In this document: piece after piece, positions 39,995-48,225 of the stretch
Layout: each line of letters begins with the position of its first letter
Numbering within the stretch: the stretch's first letter is position 1
Origin: Candidimonas nitroreducens
Lineage (GTDB): Bacteria > Pseudomonadota > Gammaproteobacteria > Burkholderiales > Burkholderiaceae_B
Reading direction: 5' to 3'
Assembly: GCF_002209565.1 (NCBI RefSeq)
Contig: NZ_NJIH01000006.1
Coordinates: forward strand, 248,001 to 312,000
Length of the DNA: 64,000 bases
Program-made: the position numbers and the translations under genes
The notes under the pieces: model-generated
What the model saw: only the letters and a program-made list of their open reading frames with translations
Database searches by the model: none
What the model was told of the DNA's origin: nothing

Positions 39995-40990
39995 GTGAGT
40001 AAAACCGCCGCGCGCACGCAACCCAAGCGCGCCGCAAATACAAAACCGGCAGTCACAAAACCGGCAGCCGCGCCGGATGCCGTACGCCCCGGCCGCGGCC
40101 GGCCCGCCTCCGCGCAGCTCGCGGCCAAGCCTGCCGCCCGGCGGCCAACGAAGCCGACGGCCAAACATTCCGACGCCGCCCCGGCGCCGGTGGAGCTGGC
40201 CGGCTCCATTGCGCTGCGCTCGGGCTCCCGCACCTGGGGCAACCAGAAGCGCATGGCGCTCTTGGAAGCCATCGGCGAGGCAGGCTCGATCACCGCGGCG
40301 GCCAAGCGCATCGGCCTGAGCTACAAGGCGGCCTGGGACGCGGTCGACGCCATGAACAATCTGGCCGGCGAGCCGCTGGTGCTGCGCAGCACCGGCGGCC
40401 AGCGCGGCGGCGGCGCGCAGCTGACCGCGCGCGCCGTCGAACTGCTGCAGGTCTACCAGGCCTTGAATGCCGAACACCAGCGCTTTCTTGCCGCCCTGGC
40501 CCAGGCCGGGCGCGACCCCACCCACCACCTGAAATTGATACAGCAAATGATGATACAAACCTCGGCCCGCAATAAACTCGCAGCCACCGTCAGCCGCGTA
40601 GTCCAGGGCGCAGTCAATGACGAAGTCGTACTCGACCTGGGTGCAGGCCAGGAAATCACGGCCATCATCACCCGCGAAAGCGCACGCAACCTCGGCCTCG
40701 CGCCCGGCAAGCAGGCGCTGGCCTTCATCAAGGCATCTTCCGTCATGGTGGGCCTGCCCGACAGCGATGGCGCGCGCCTGAAGCTGTCGGCCCGCAACCA
40801 GCTGCCGGGCCACGTCAGCGAAGTCGTCGCCGGCGCCGTCAACTGCGAAGTGCGCATCGAACTGCCCCAAGAGCGCAGCCTGGCGGCCATCATCACCATG
40901 GAAAGCGCCAAGGCGCTGAAGCTGAAGAAAGGCACCGCGGTGCTGGCGGTTTTCAAGGCATCCAGCGTGCTGCTGGGCGTCATGGATTAG
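39995..40990 (+). CDS. modE: Molybdate-responsive transcriptional regulator ModE
   Basis: ModE binds molybdate and represses the mod operon. After a ~65-residue Ala/Lys/Pro-rich extension, the winged-helix domain reads MALLEAIGEAGSITAAAKRI and YKAAWDAVDAMNNLAGEPLV. Two TOBE/Mop molybdate-binding repeats follow (SARNKLAATVSRVVQGAVND; SARNQLPGHVSEVVAGAVNC). At 331 residues it is longer than E. coli ModE (262) because of the N-terminal tail. The start is GTG at 39995 with GGAG upstream. It is convergent with modABC, whose upstream region holds a ModE site. Confidence 0.95.
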   Translation: MSKTAARTQPKRAANTKPAVTKPAAAPDAVRPGRGRPASAQLAAKPAARRPTKPTAKHSDAAPAPVELAGSIALRSGSRTWGNQKRMALLEAIGEAGSITAAAKRIGLSYKAAWDAVDAMNNLAGEPLVLRSTGGQRGGGAQLTARAVELLQVYQALNAEHQRFLAALAQAGRDPTHHLKLIQQMMIQTSARNKLAATVSRVVQGAVNDEVVLDLGAGQEITAIITRESARNLGLAPGKQALAFIKASSVMVGLPDSDGARLKLSARNQLPGHVSEVVAGAVNCEVRIELPQERSLAAIITMESAKALKLKKGTAVLAVFKASSVLLGVMD

Positions 40991-41057
40991 GGCCTGTTCA
41001 CCAGTCTTGAAGGGGTGCGGCCTCCCTGCCTCGGTGCAGGCAAGCCGCACGCAGGGC

Positions 41058-41780
41058 TCAAGCGGCCGCTTGCACCTGCAGGTCGCCGCGCTCGGCCAAC
41101 TCGGCGGGATTGACGCTGCCCACGATGGCTCCGGCACGGATCTCGAAGACCTCGTCGGCCAGCTCGGCCACGTCGTCGGGGTCATGCGTGATCAGGATCA
41201 TGGGGATATCCAGCTGCCGCTGCAGGGCCGCGAGCTCCTGGCGCATCTTGCGCCGCAAGGTCACATCCAGCGCCGAGAAAGGCTCGTCCAGCAGCAGCGC
41301 GCGCGGCTCCAGGGCCAGGGCACGCGCCAGGGCAACCCGCTGCTTCTGGCCACCCGAAATTTCGCCCGGGTAGCTGTCGAGTATGGGCTGCAGTTCGAAC
41401 GCATCGACCCAGCGGCGCGCGGCTTCTGCCAGCCGGCGGCGCCGCGGATTGCTCCATCCCGATCGCAGGCCGAAGCTTATGTTCTGCGACACAGTCAAGT
41501 GCGGGAACAGCGCATAGTCCTGGAACAGATACGCCAGGCGGCGCTCGCGCGGCGGCAGGCATATGTCCTGGCCGGAATCGAACAGCACGGCTCCATTCAG
41601 GACGATGCGCCCGCGTTCGGGGCGCACCAGGCCGGCGATGGCCTGCAGCGTCATGGTCTTGCCGGCGCCCGAGGGCCCGAACAAGGCAAGCCTGCGCTGC
41701 TCGGTGTGGAAGGCCACGTCCAGCCGGAATTCGCGCTGCCCGGACAGCAGGCGATGCTCGATGCGCACGCTCACGCTCAT
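41058..41780 (-). CDS. modC: Molybdate ABC transporter ATP-binding protein ModC (short form)
   Basis: The 240-residue ATPase has Walker A FGPSGAGKTMTL, signature EISGGQKQRVALARALA, Walker B ALLLDEPFSALD and H-loop LITHDPDDV. It ends shortly after the ATPase domain and lacks the C-terminal TOBE/Mop domain of E. coli ModC (about 350 residues), so it has no in-built molybdate sensor. The ATG at 41780 is the best start, 31 bases after modB. Confidence 0.92.
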   Translation of the reverse strand: MSVSVRIEHRLLSGQREFRLDVAFHTEQRRLALFGPSGAGKTMTLQAIAGLVRPERGRIVLNGAVLFDSGQDICLPPRERRLAYLFQDYALFPHLTVSQNISFGLRSGWSNPRRRRLAEAARRWVDAFELQPILDSYPGEISGGQKQRVALARALALEPRALLLDEPFSALDVTLRRKMRQELAALQRQLDIPMILITHDPDDVAELADEVFEIRAGAIVGSVNPAELAERGDLQVQAAA

Positions 41781-41811
41781 GAGGGCAGCCTGCGGCCGGC
41801 GCATGCGGCCT

Positions 41812-42489
41812 TCATCGCTTCGATCCCCTGCGCCCGTATGCCGGCAAAAAATGCCCCGCCAGCAAGAGCACCACGATGCAGGTGATGGAAGTCACCAGCA
41901 CCAGGATATTGGCCAGGTCGTCGTTGCCCGCCTGCACCGCCTCGTAGATGGCAATCGACAGCGTCTGCGTACGGCCGGGAATATTGCCGGCGATCATCAG
42001 GGTGGCGCCGAATTCCCCCAGCGCCCGCGCGAAAGCCAGCAGCACGCCGGCAAATATGCCGCGCGAGGCCAGCGGCAGCACCACGCGGAAAAAGATCGCC
42101 GCCTCGCTCGTGCCCAGGATCCGCGCGGCGTTGCACAGCTGCGGGTCGACCTCTTCGAAGGCCGCGCGCGCCGACTTCAGCACCAGCGGGAATGCCACCA
42201 CGGTCGCGGCCAGCACTGCGCCCTGCCAGGTGAACACCAGTTCTATGTTCCAGTGCGCCAGCCACACGCCCAGCCAGCCCCTGCGGCCGAACAGCACCAG
42301 CAGGTAATAGCCCATGACCGTGGGCGGCAGCACCAGCGGCAGGGTCAGTACGGAATCGACGAAGTTGCACCAGCGCGAGCGCCAGTGCGCCAAGCCGAAC
42401 GCGGCCGCCGTACCCAGTACGGCGGCAAACAAAGTGGCCCAGCCGGCCACCTTGAGCGACAACAGCAGGGGAACGACCAATCCCGTCAT
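41812..42489 (-). CDS. modB: Molybdate ABC transporter permease ModB
   Basis: The 225-residue permease has five to six helices, starting MTGLVVPLLLSLKVAGWATL. Typical blocks are LTLPLVLPPTVMGYYLLVLF, the ATPase-contact loop NAARILGTSEAAIFFRVVLPLA, and ALGEFGATLMIAGNIPGRTQ, which is characteristic of ModB. It lies between modA (233-base gap, no feature seen) and modC. Confidence 0.95.
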   Translation of the reverse strand: MTGLVVPLLLSLKVAGWATLFAAVLGTAAAFGLAHWRSRWCNFVDSVLTLPLVLPPTVMGYYLLVLFGRRGWLGVWLAHWNIELVFTWQGAVLAATVVAFPLVLKSARAAFEEVDPQLCNAARILGTSEAAIFFRVVLPLASRGIFAGVLLAFARALGEFGATLMIAGNIPGRTQTLSIAIYEAVQAGNDDLANILVLVTSITCIVVLLLAGHFLPAYGRRGSKR

Positions 42490-42722
42490 GGCTTAGCGCG
42501 GTTTGTGCGTGATGCCGTCTGGCCCGGCGCGTCGCGCAGGGCCGCGGCCTACGAATGGGCGAAGGCCCGCGAAACAGGCCGGGCCATCGGGCCTGGCCGA
42601 CACCGCACCCATGGAACACGATGCAGCGGGGCGTCCTGCCAGGCTCGCTCGCGACCCAGGCAAACAAGATGCCAGCCGGCAGGATACTACGAACTACACG
42701 TGCCGGCCGGGCCGAAGGGCTT

Positions 42723-43478
42723 TCAGGGCTTCTTGAAGCCATAATGCGCCAAGATCTCCTGGCCTTGCGGCGACAGCACGAACTTGACGAACTCGCCGGC
42801 ATGCGGGCTCACACCCTTGCGCGCCACCACGGCAATCGGATACAGCACCGGCTTGGGGGCGGGCAGCGCCTGCACCACCTTGACCTTGTCGGGCATGATG
42901 GCCGCATCCGTCCCGAACACAAAGCCGGCCTCGACCTCGCCGCGCGCCACATAGTCCAGCGCCTGGCGCACGTTCTGCGCCAGCACCGCCTTGGGCTGCA
43001 CCGCCTGCCACATGCCCACCTGCTTGAGGGAGGCCTCGGTATAGCGGCCCACCGGCACCGAGGCGGGATTGCCGTAGGTTACGCGCTTGACGTCGGCGCG
43101 CTTCAAGTCCTTGACATCGTGCAGGCCCAGCTTGCTGTCGGTCGGCACGATGAGCACCACGCCGTTGCGGGCGAAGTCCTTGCGCGTGGCCGGATCGACC
43201 GCCTTTTGCGCCACGGCCTTGTCCATGGCCTTTTCATCGGCCGAGGCGAACACATCGGCCGGTGCGCCATTGACGATCTGCTGCAGCACCACATCGGAAG
43301 CGCCGAAGCTGGTCAGTACCTTGGTGCCGGGATGCTTGGCCTCGAACTGCTTGGCCACGTCCTTGAACGCATTGGTCAGGCTGGCGGCGGCCGACACCAC
43401 GATTTCATCGGCCATGGCGGCAGGCGTACCCACGGCGAATCCGGCGGCGACAACGGCCGCATACATCCATGCTTTCAC
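42723..43478 (-). CDS. modA: Molybdate-binding periplasmic protein ModA
   Basis: The 251-residue receptor has a Sec signal (MKAWMYAAVVAAGFAVGTPA, cleaved after AMA) and the ModA ligand-site motifs VSAAASLTNAFKDVA, FASADEKAMDKAV and VTYGNPASVPVGRYTEASL. It is the first gene of modABC, under the ModE site at 43663. Confidence 0.96.
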   Translation of the reverse strand: MKAWMYAAVVAAGFAVGTPAAMADEIVVSAAASLTNAFKDVAKQFEAKHPGTKVLTSFGASDVVLQQIVNGAPADVFASADEKAMDKAVAQKAVDPATRKDFARNGVVLIVPTDSKLGLHDVKDLKRADVKRVTYGNPASVPVGRYTEASLKQVGMWQAVQPKAVLAQNVRQALDYVARGEVEAGFVFGTDAAIMPDKVKVVQALPAPKPVLYPIAVVARKGVSPHAGEFVKFVLSPQGQEILAHYGFKKP

Positions 43479-43786
43479 TCTGTTCTCCTTTGATGTGCCG
43501 GCAATTCCATTTCCAAATCAACCGTGCATCGTGTCTGCTTCGTTTTCGCGTTCACGATCGATTCAGAAATGGAATCAGGCGGCGCGATGCCCGCCAACAG
43601 TGGCGGATCGGGCAGGCCCACCGGCTGCGCCGGCCTCGCCCTTGTGGCCGCCGTGCGCACCCATCGAAATATATATACCTATATAACGATAGTCAAATCG
43701 CCGCAGCGGCGGCTGCATGTGCACCCGCAGTTAACAGCAAGGCCGCAAACATCATGGAGCAGCCGTTGTCCGACGGCGCCCTGTCA
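43479..43786. other. Intergenic region between modA and the CMD-domain gene
   Basis: This 308-base stretch holds the modA leader and promoter region and the ModE operator at 43663-43690. No gene or terminator for the CMD gene was found. Confidence 0.6.
43663..43690. promoter_or_regulatory. ModE operator
   Basis: ATCGAAATATA and TATATAACGAT are separated by TATACC, the 11+6+11 palindrome of ModE sites (ATCGTTATATA / TATATAACGAT); the left half deviates at two positions. It lies 185 bases before modA, so the modA transcript would start within that interval. Confidence 0.85.
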
Positions 43787-44449
43787 CTACCCGGACAGTG
43801 TGGCGAGCTGGCGTTCCAGCGCCTCATGGGCGCGTTGCGCGGCGCCGGCATCCACACGATCGGCCAATACCTGGCCGATCTGGCGCAACTGGCTGGCGGA
43901 GCAGCCGACGTTCATGCTGATGCGCATATGCGCCTGCAATTGCGCCTCGACTCCCGGCAAAACCGACAGCATGCTCAGGGTGGCGAACTCGCGGCTTTGC
44001 CAATCGAGGTTGTCGCGCTCGAATATGTCGCCGAACAAGTGGGTCTTGAGGTACTCGTCGATCGCGGGCGCGAAGTCGAGCACCGGCCCCTTGACGGCAC
44101 CGCCAGACAACTTGGTCTGGTTGGCGGTTCCCGCGGTAAGCAAGGCCGCGCCCGTGGGAATGGGGCGAACCGGAGCCTGGCCGATCGCATCCTGGATGCC
44201 GCGCTGCCGGCGCGACTCCAGCACCCTCATCAGCGCTCCGAGAGCATTGAGGCTGCGCGGAAAGCCGGCGTATGCGTAGACCTGCACCAGAATTTCCCGC
44301 AAATCGCTGACCGTCAGGCCCGCGTCCAGGGCCTGGCTCAGGGCAGCATCCAATTTGACGATATCGCCCGAGGCTGCATTGGCTGCAACCGGCACAATGG
44401 CCTGCTGCCGCAGCGACAGGGAATCCGATTCGGCTGATGTACTAGACAT
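43787..44449 (-). CDS. Carboxymuconolactone decarboxylase (AhpD-like) family protein
   Basis: The 220-residue protein has two CMD-type halves: LSQALDAGLTVSDLREILVQVYAYAGFPRSLNAL and, in the C-terminal half, SREFATLSMLSVLPGVEAQLQAHMRISMNVGCS. The AhpD CxxC redox pair is absent, so a lyase-like or unknown role is likelier than peroxidase. It lies 109 bases after a cupin gene on the same strand and near a LysR gene, a common CMD/cupin/regulator grouping. Confidence 0.85.
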   Translation of the reverse strand: MSSTSAESDSLSLRQQAIVPVAANAASGDIVKLDAALSQALDAGLTVSDLREILVQVYAYAGFPRSLNALGALMRVLESRRQRGIQDAIGQAPVRPIPTGAALLTAGTANQTKLSGGAVKGPVLDFAPAIDEYLKTHLFGDIFERDNLDWQSREFATLSMLSVLPGVEAQLQAHMRISMNVGCSASQLRQIGQVLADRVDAGAAQRAHEALERQLATLSG

Positions 44450-44558
44450 GGTTGATGATTCCTCTGGAAGGCGCGAATTTTCACGATCGCGAGGCGGGTC
44501 GCGCCGGCCCGGATTGCCGGCACATTTCGCAGCCTCACGCTACGGATCCCGAGAAGGA

Positions 44559-44969
44559 TCAGGCCTTGGGCGGGCCTGCAAGATATTCCTCGTCGCTGAC
44601 CTTATCCATCCAGACGACGTTGACGCCGTCGAGGGCCTCCTGGATGGCGATATGCGTCATGGCCGTGGTGGGCGACGCACCGTGCCAGTGCTTGTGTCCG
44701 GGCGGACACCAGATCACGTCGCCCGCACGGATCTCGACAATGGGCTCGCCCTCGCATTGCGTCCAGCCGCAACCCGAGGTGACGACCAAAGTCTGGCCCA
44801 GAGGATGCGTATGCCAGGCGGAGCGCGCGCCAGGCTCGAAGGTAACGCTGGCGCACGAGACACGGGAGGGGGCGGGCGGGTTATTCAGCGGGTCGATACG
44901 AACCTGGCCGGTGAACCATTCGGCGGGGCCTTTGATCGCGGCCTGCGATCCGGCGCGTTTGAGTTCCAT
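44559..44969 (-). CDS. Cupin domain-containing protein
   Basis: The 136-residue single cupin has motif 1 as [20 protein letters not shown] (metal ligands H-x-H and E/Q region) and motif 2 as [15 protein letters not shown], matching the quercetin-dioxygenase-like cupins encoded beside CMD proteins. AGGAG precedes the ATG at 44969. It is divergent from the LysR gene at 45102. Substrate unknown. Confidence 0.88.
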   Translation of the reverse strand: MELKRAGSQAAIKGPAEWFTGQVRIDPLNNPPAPSRVSCASVTFEPGARSAWHTHPLGQTLVVTSGCGWTQCEGEPIVEIRAGDVIWCPPGHKHWHGASPTTAMTHIAIQEALDGVNVVWMDKVSDEEYLAGPPKA

Positions 44970-45034
44970 GGCAATGCTCCTGAAAAAATGCCCGAATGCC
45001 GCGACAACGGCTTGCGGCAAGGGCTTGGTGGAAA

Positions 45035-45093
45035 TATATGGCACATGGGATTAGTTGAGAAGATAGTAAAATTAGTATATTTATGTGCATATA
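45035..45093. promoter_or_regulatory. Divergent cupin/LysR control region with opposed repeats
   Basis: TATATGGCACAT (45035-45046) and ATGTGCATATA (45083-45093) are inverted copies differing by one inserted base, 36 bases apart. TATAAT overlaps the second at 45090. AT-rich DNA lies between. This is typical of a LysR-type regulator binding between divergent promoters. Confidence 0.5.
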
Positions 45094-45101
45094 ATTCACC
45101 A

Positions 45102-46034
45102 ATGCCGAAAGAAAGCCTGAACGATCTGCAGGCGTTCGTGGCCGTGGCCCGCGAGCGCAGCTTCACCCGCGCAGCCGCCCAACTGGGCCTGTCGCGCTCC
45201 GCACTGAGCCACGCCATGCTGGCCCTGGAAGCGCGCCTGGGAGTCCGCCTGCTTACGCGCACGACGCGCAGCGTATCCACTACACAGGCCGGTGCCCGGC
45301 TGCTGGACGCCGTGGCCCCTAGGCTCGACGAGATCGCGCTGGAACTGGACTCGCTCAGCGCCATGCGAGACAAACCGGCGGGCACGGTGCGCATCACGGC
45401 GCACGACCATGCCATCGCCACCATCCTCTGGCCCCGGCTGCAGCCGCTGCTGGGCCAGTATCCCGACATCCAGATCGAGCTCAGCGTCGACTATGCCCTC
45501 ACCGATATCGCCGCCCACCGCTACGACGCCGGGGTGCGCAGCGGAAACCGCGTCGACAAGGACATGATTGCCGTGCGCATCGGCCCCGACTTCCGCATGG
45601 CGGTAGCTGCAACGCCCGGCTATCTGGCAGGCAAACCGCTGCCAAGCACGCCGCACGAGCTGATCCAGCACCGCTGCATCAACCTTCGGCTGCCCACCCA
45701 TGGCGGCCTGTATGCCTGGGACTTCGAAAAGGACGGGCAGGAAATCAATGTACGGGTGCAAGGGCAGACCGTATTCAACAACACCTTCCTGATGCTGCAG
45801 GCGGCCCTGGACGGCATGGGCTTCGCCTATGTGCCGCTAGACCTTCTACAGCCCCACATCGAGCAAGGCCGGCTGGTGCCGGTGTTGAAGAATTGGTGGC
45901 CGCTGTTGACGGGCTACCACCTGTACTATGCCAATCGCCGCCAGCTGGCGCCGGCACTGGCGTTGGTCATCGAGACGCTGCGCTGGCGCGAGGGCGGTAT
46001 CGGCGCGGCGCCCCGCAGCTCCCATACACGCTGA
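45102..46034 (+). CDS. LysR-family transcriptional regulator
   Basis: The 310-residue regulator has an N-terminal winged helix (LNDLQAFVAVARERSFTRAA, SRSALSHAMLALEARLGVRL, RTTRSVSTTQAG) and a periplasmic-binding-like effector domain (AGTVRITAHDHAIATILWPR). It is of the large DsdC/CrgA-like subgroup. Divergent from the cupin gene, it probably controls cupin and CMD. The frame is open upstream, but the ATG at 45102 starts the conserved domain. Confidence 0.92.
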   Translation: MPKESLNDLQAFVAVARERSFTRAAAQLGLSRSALSHAMLALEARLGVRLLTRTTRSVSTTQAGARLLDAVAPRLDEIALELDSLSAMRDKPAGTVRITAHDHAIATILWPRLQPLLGQYPDIQIELSVDYALTDIAAHRYDAGVRSGNRVDKDMIAVRIGPDFRMAVAATPGYLAGKPLPSTPHELIQHRCINLRLPTHGGLYAWDFEKDGQEINVRVQGQTVFNNTFLMLQAALDGMGFAYVPLDLLQPHIEQGRLVPVLKNWWPLLTGYHLYYANRRQLAPALALVIETLRWREGGIGAAPRSSHTR

Positions 46035-46133
46035 CATCCCGCGTCATGGATATAGAATGCTTCCGATGCATATACATCCCTTCTGCCACTCGCTTCGACA
46101 CGATCCGCCGGCCGTCCGCCCTGCCGCTACGCC

Positions 46134-47030
46134 ATGCATTCCGCCTCCGACTCGATAGACGCCTTCCTGGACGCCGTCTGGCTGGAGGACGGGCTGGCCG
46201 AGAACACGCTGGCCGCGTATAGGCGCGACCTGAGCGCTTATGCCCGCTGGCTGCACGACAAGGCGGGCAAGGACATCGACCAGGCCCAGTCTGCAGACAT
46301 CCAGGACTGGTTCGTGGCGCTGCACCCCAGTTCCAAGGCCAGCACCTCGAACCGGCGGCTGGCGGCGCTGAAGCGCTACTACCTCTGGGCCTTGCGCCAG
46401 GGGCGGGTCGCCACCGATCCCTGCCTGACGCTGCATTCCGCCAAGCAGCCGGCACGCTTTCCCAAGACGCTGTCCGAATCCCAGGTCGACGACCTGCTGC
46501 AGGCTCCGGACGAGAACACCGAACTCGGGCTGCGCGACCGCGCCATGCTGGAAACCCTGTACGCAACCGGACTGCGTGTCTCGGAGCTGGTCAACCTCGG
46601 ACTGCTGGACATGAACCCGCAGGAAGGCGTGGTGCGCGTCATCATGGGCAAGGGCGGCAAAGATCGCCTGGTGCCGCTGGGTGCCGAGGCGCTGCATTGG
46701 CTCGAACAATACCTGGCCCGCTCGCGCCCCGCCCTGCTCGGGCGCCGCCACTGCGACGCGCTGTTCGTCACCGCCCGCGCCGCTGCCATGACGCGCCAGT
46801 CCTTCTGGCTGATCGTCAAGAAATACGCCGCGCAAGCCGACATCCATACGCCGCTGTCGCCGCACGTGCTGCGCCATGCCTTCGCCACGCATCTGCTGAA
46901 CCACGGCGCCGACCTGCGGGTGGTGCAGATGCTGCTGGGCCATGCGGACATATCCACCACCCAGATCTACACTCACGTCGCGCGCGAACGGCTCAAGGCC
47001 CTGCACGCGCGCCATCATCCGCGCGCCTGA
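46134..47030 (+). CDS. xerD: Site-specific tyrosine recombinase XerD
   Basis: XerD with XerC resolves chromosome dimers at dif. The 298 residues show the N-terminal SAM-like domain (LAENTLAAYRRDLSAYARWL) and the catalytic set: Arg in LYATGLRVSELVNL, Lys in GKGGKDRLVPLG, His-x-x-Arg in LSPHVLRHAFATHLL, His in LLGHADISTTQIY and the nucleophilic Tyr in QIYTHV. Length and sequence favour XerD over XerC. Confidence 0.94.
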   Translation: MHSASDSIDAFLDAVWLEDGLAENTLAAYRRDLSAYARWLHDKAGKDIDQAQSADIQDWFVALHPSSKASTSNRRLAALKRYYLWALRQGRVATDPCLTLHSAKQPARFPKTLSESQVDDLLQAPDENTELGLRDRAMLETLYATGLRVSELVNLGLLDMNPQEGVVRVIMGKGGKDRLVPLGAEALHWLEQYLARSRPALLGRRHCDALFVTARAAAMTRQSFWLIVKKYAAQADIHTPLSPHVLRHAFATHLLNHGADLRVVQMLLGHADISTTQIYTHVARERLKALHARHHPRA

Positions 47031-47158
47031 GCCATCGATGGATCGATCAGCAATGAGCAGCCACTTATGCATCGGCGATCCATGCATCAGCCATCGGCGA
47101 ACCGGCCGTCCATGAACCGGCCATCCAAAAACCAAAACCGCATCCTGCAATCCACGCC

Positions 47159-47662
47159 ATGAACAGCAAGACCCGCCACGTATCCGAAACACCCGCCACG
47201 CAGATGTTGAAAAAGCATCGCGTCGCCTACGGCGAACACCCCTATGAATACGTCGATCACGGCGGCGCGGCCGAGGCGGCCCGGCAGCTGGGCGTAGCCC
47301 TGCATCAGGTCGCCAAGACCTTGATCATGGAAGATGAACACGGCCACCCGCTGGTGGTCGTGATGCATGGCGACTGCGAGGTCTCCACCAAGAATCTGGC
47401 GCGCCAGATCGGCGCCAAGAAAGTGGCGCCATGCACGCCCGAGACTGCGCAAAAGAATTCAGGGTACCAGGTGGGAGGCACCTCGCCCTTCGCCACGCGC
47501 CGGAAAATGCCGGTATGGGTGGAGGGCAGCCTGCTGGACTACCCGCTGATCTACCTGAACGGCGGACGCCGCGGCTATCTGATCAGCCTGGCGCCCGGCG
47601 CATTGGTGGATCTGCTGCAGGCCCGCCCCGTGCAAGCGGCGCTGCCGAAAGCGGGGGCGTGA
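47159..47662 (+). CDS. ybaK: Cys-tRNA(Pro) deacylase YbaK/EbsC
   Basis: YbaK clears mischarged Cys-tRNA(Pro). The 167 residues match the family: ATQMLKKHRVAYGEHPYEY, QVAKTLIMEDEHGHPLVVVM, a conserved lysine in GAKKVAPCTP, and GYQVGGTSPFATRRKMPVWV. It lies 128 bases after xerD; the intervening DNA has short CCATC-rich repeats but no gene. Confidence 0.95.
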   Translation: MNSKTRHVSETPATQMLKKHRVAYGEHPYEYVDHGGAAEAARQLGVALHQVAKTLIMEDEHGHPLVVVMHGDCEVSTKNLARQIGAKKVAPCTPETAQKNSGYQVGGTSPFATRRKMPVWVEGSLLDYPLIYLNGGRRGYLISLAPGALVDLLQARPVQAALPKAGA

Positions 47663-47675
47663 ACGGCACTGCTCA

Positions 47676-47828
47676 TCAATAACGGTAGTAAGGCCGATAG
47701 GCCGGATGCACGACCACCACCGGCGGCGCCACCACCGCGGGTGCGGCGACATAACCTCTGCGCGTCGGCACCACCACACAGCCAGCCAACAACGAAAGCA
47801 GCGCGGCGGCCATGAGTATTTTTTTCAT
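47676..47828 (-). CDS. Small lipoprotein
   Basis: The 50-residue product MKKILMAAALLSLLAGC has a lipobox (LLAGC, acylated Cys17) and a mature part of only ~34 residues rich in Val, Pro and Tyr (VAPPVVVVHPAYRPYYRY). AGGGAG precedes the ATG at 47828. It resembles the short YXWGXW-type or glycine-zipper-lacking surface lipoproteins common in betaproteobacteria. It is convergent with ybaK, 13 bases apart. Function unknown. Confidence 0.7.
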   Translation of the reverse strand: MKKILMAAALLSLLAGCVVVPTRRGYVAAPAVVAPPVVVVHPAYRPYYRY

Positions 47829-48225
47829 GATCGTGAACTCCCTGGAGTTGCGGGGCCTGCGGCCCGCGGCCCGATTGCCGCCAACCCTTCCCGCACGAGC
47901 CATTGCTCGACGTACCGATCATAAGCGGCCGTACACAGGCTGCGCGCACCCGCATCCGGGCAGTTATTTCGCCGAGTTACGGAACCGCGTCCAGCGCCCC
48001 GCGCGCGACATATCGCGTTACCAAGCTGCGGCATCGGCGCCACGCCCGCCACGCGCCAGCGTGTTTTCTTATACTTTTTTAATACATGCAGCCGCTTGTA
48101 CAGACACATAAGGCCGCATACAAATGCGGCCTTCGAAAACATGCAGCCGTCGAAACCGCCGACGGCTGCACTCCCCGCAACTTCGCGGGCACGGCGCGGC
48201 GGCGACTGCGCCGCCGCAACCGCGA
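47829..48225. other. Long intergenic region between lipoprotein gene and mmsA
   Basis: These 397 bases carry the lipoprotein promoter region and the hairpin cluster 48110-48217. An AT-rich segment (TATACTTTTTTAATACATG around 48070-48090) could supply a promoter. No credible gene was found. Confidence 0.5.
48110..48217. terminator. Cluster of four stem-loops downstream of mmsA
   Basis: There are four perfect inverted repeats in 108 bases: AAGGCCGCAT/ATGCGGCCTT with loop ACAA (48110-48133); GCAGCCGTCG/CGACGGCTGC (48143-48169); CCCGC/GCGGG (48174-48189); GCGGCGGCG/CGCCGCCGC with loop ACTG (48196-48217). The last begins 9 bases after the mmsA stop. None has a long T tract on the minus strand. 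Confidence 0.7.

Noticed and set aside
46134-47030. xerD-like gene as integrase of a mobile element
   Set aside because: Length, motifs and core neighbours (ybaK) fit the housekeeping XerD; there are no element boundaries.
47031-47158. Short direct repeats (CCATC, ATGCATC) between xerD and ybaK, considered as a dif-like or repeat array
   Set aside because: The units are under 10 bases, irregular, and do not form the 11-6-11 dif pattern.
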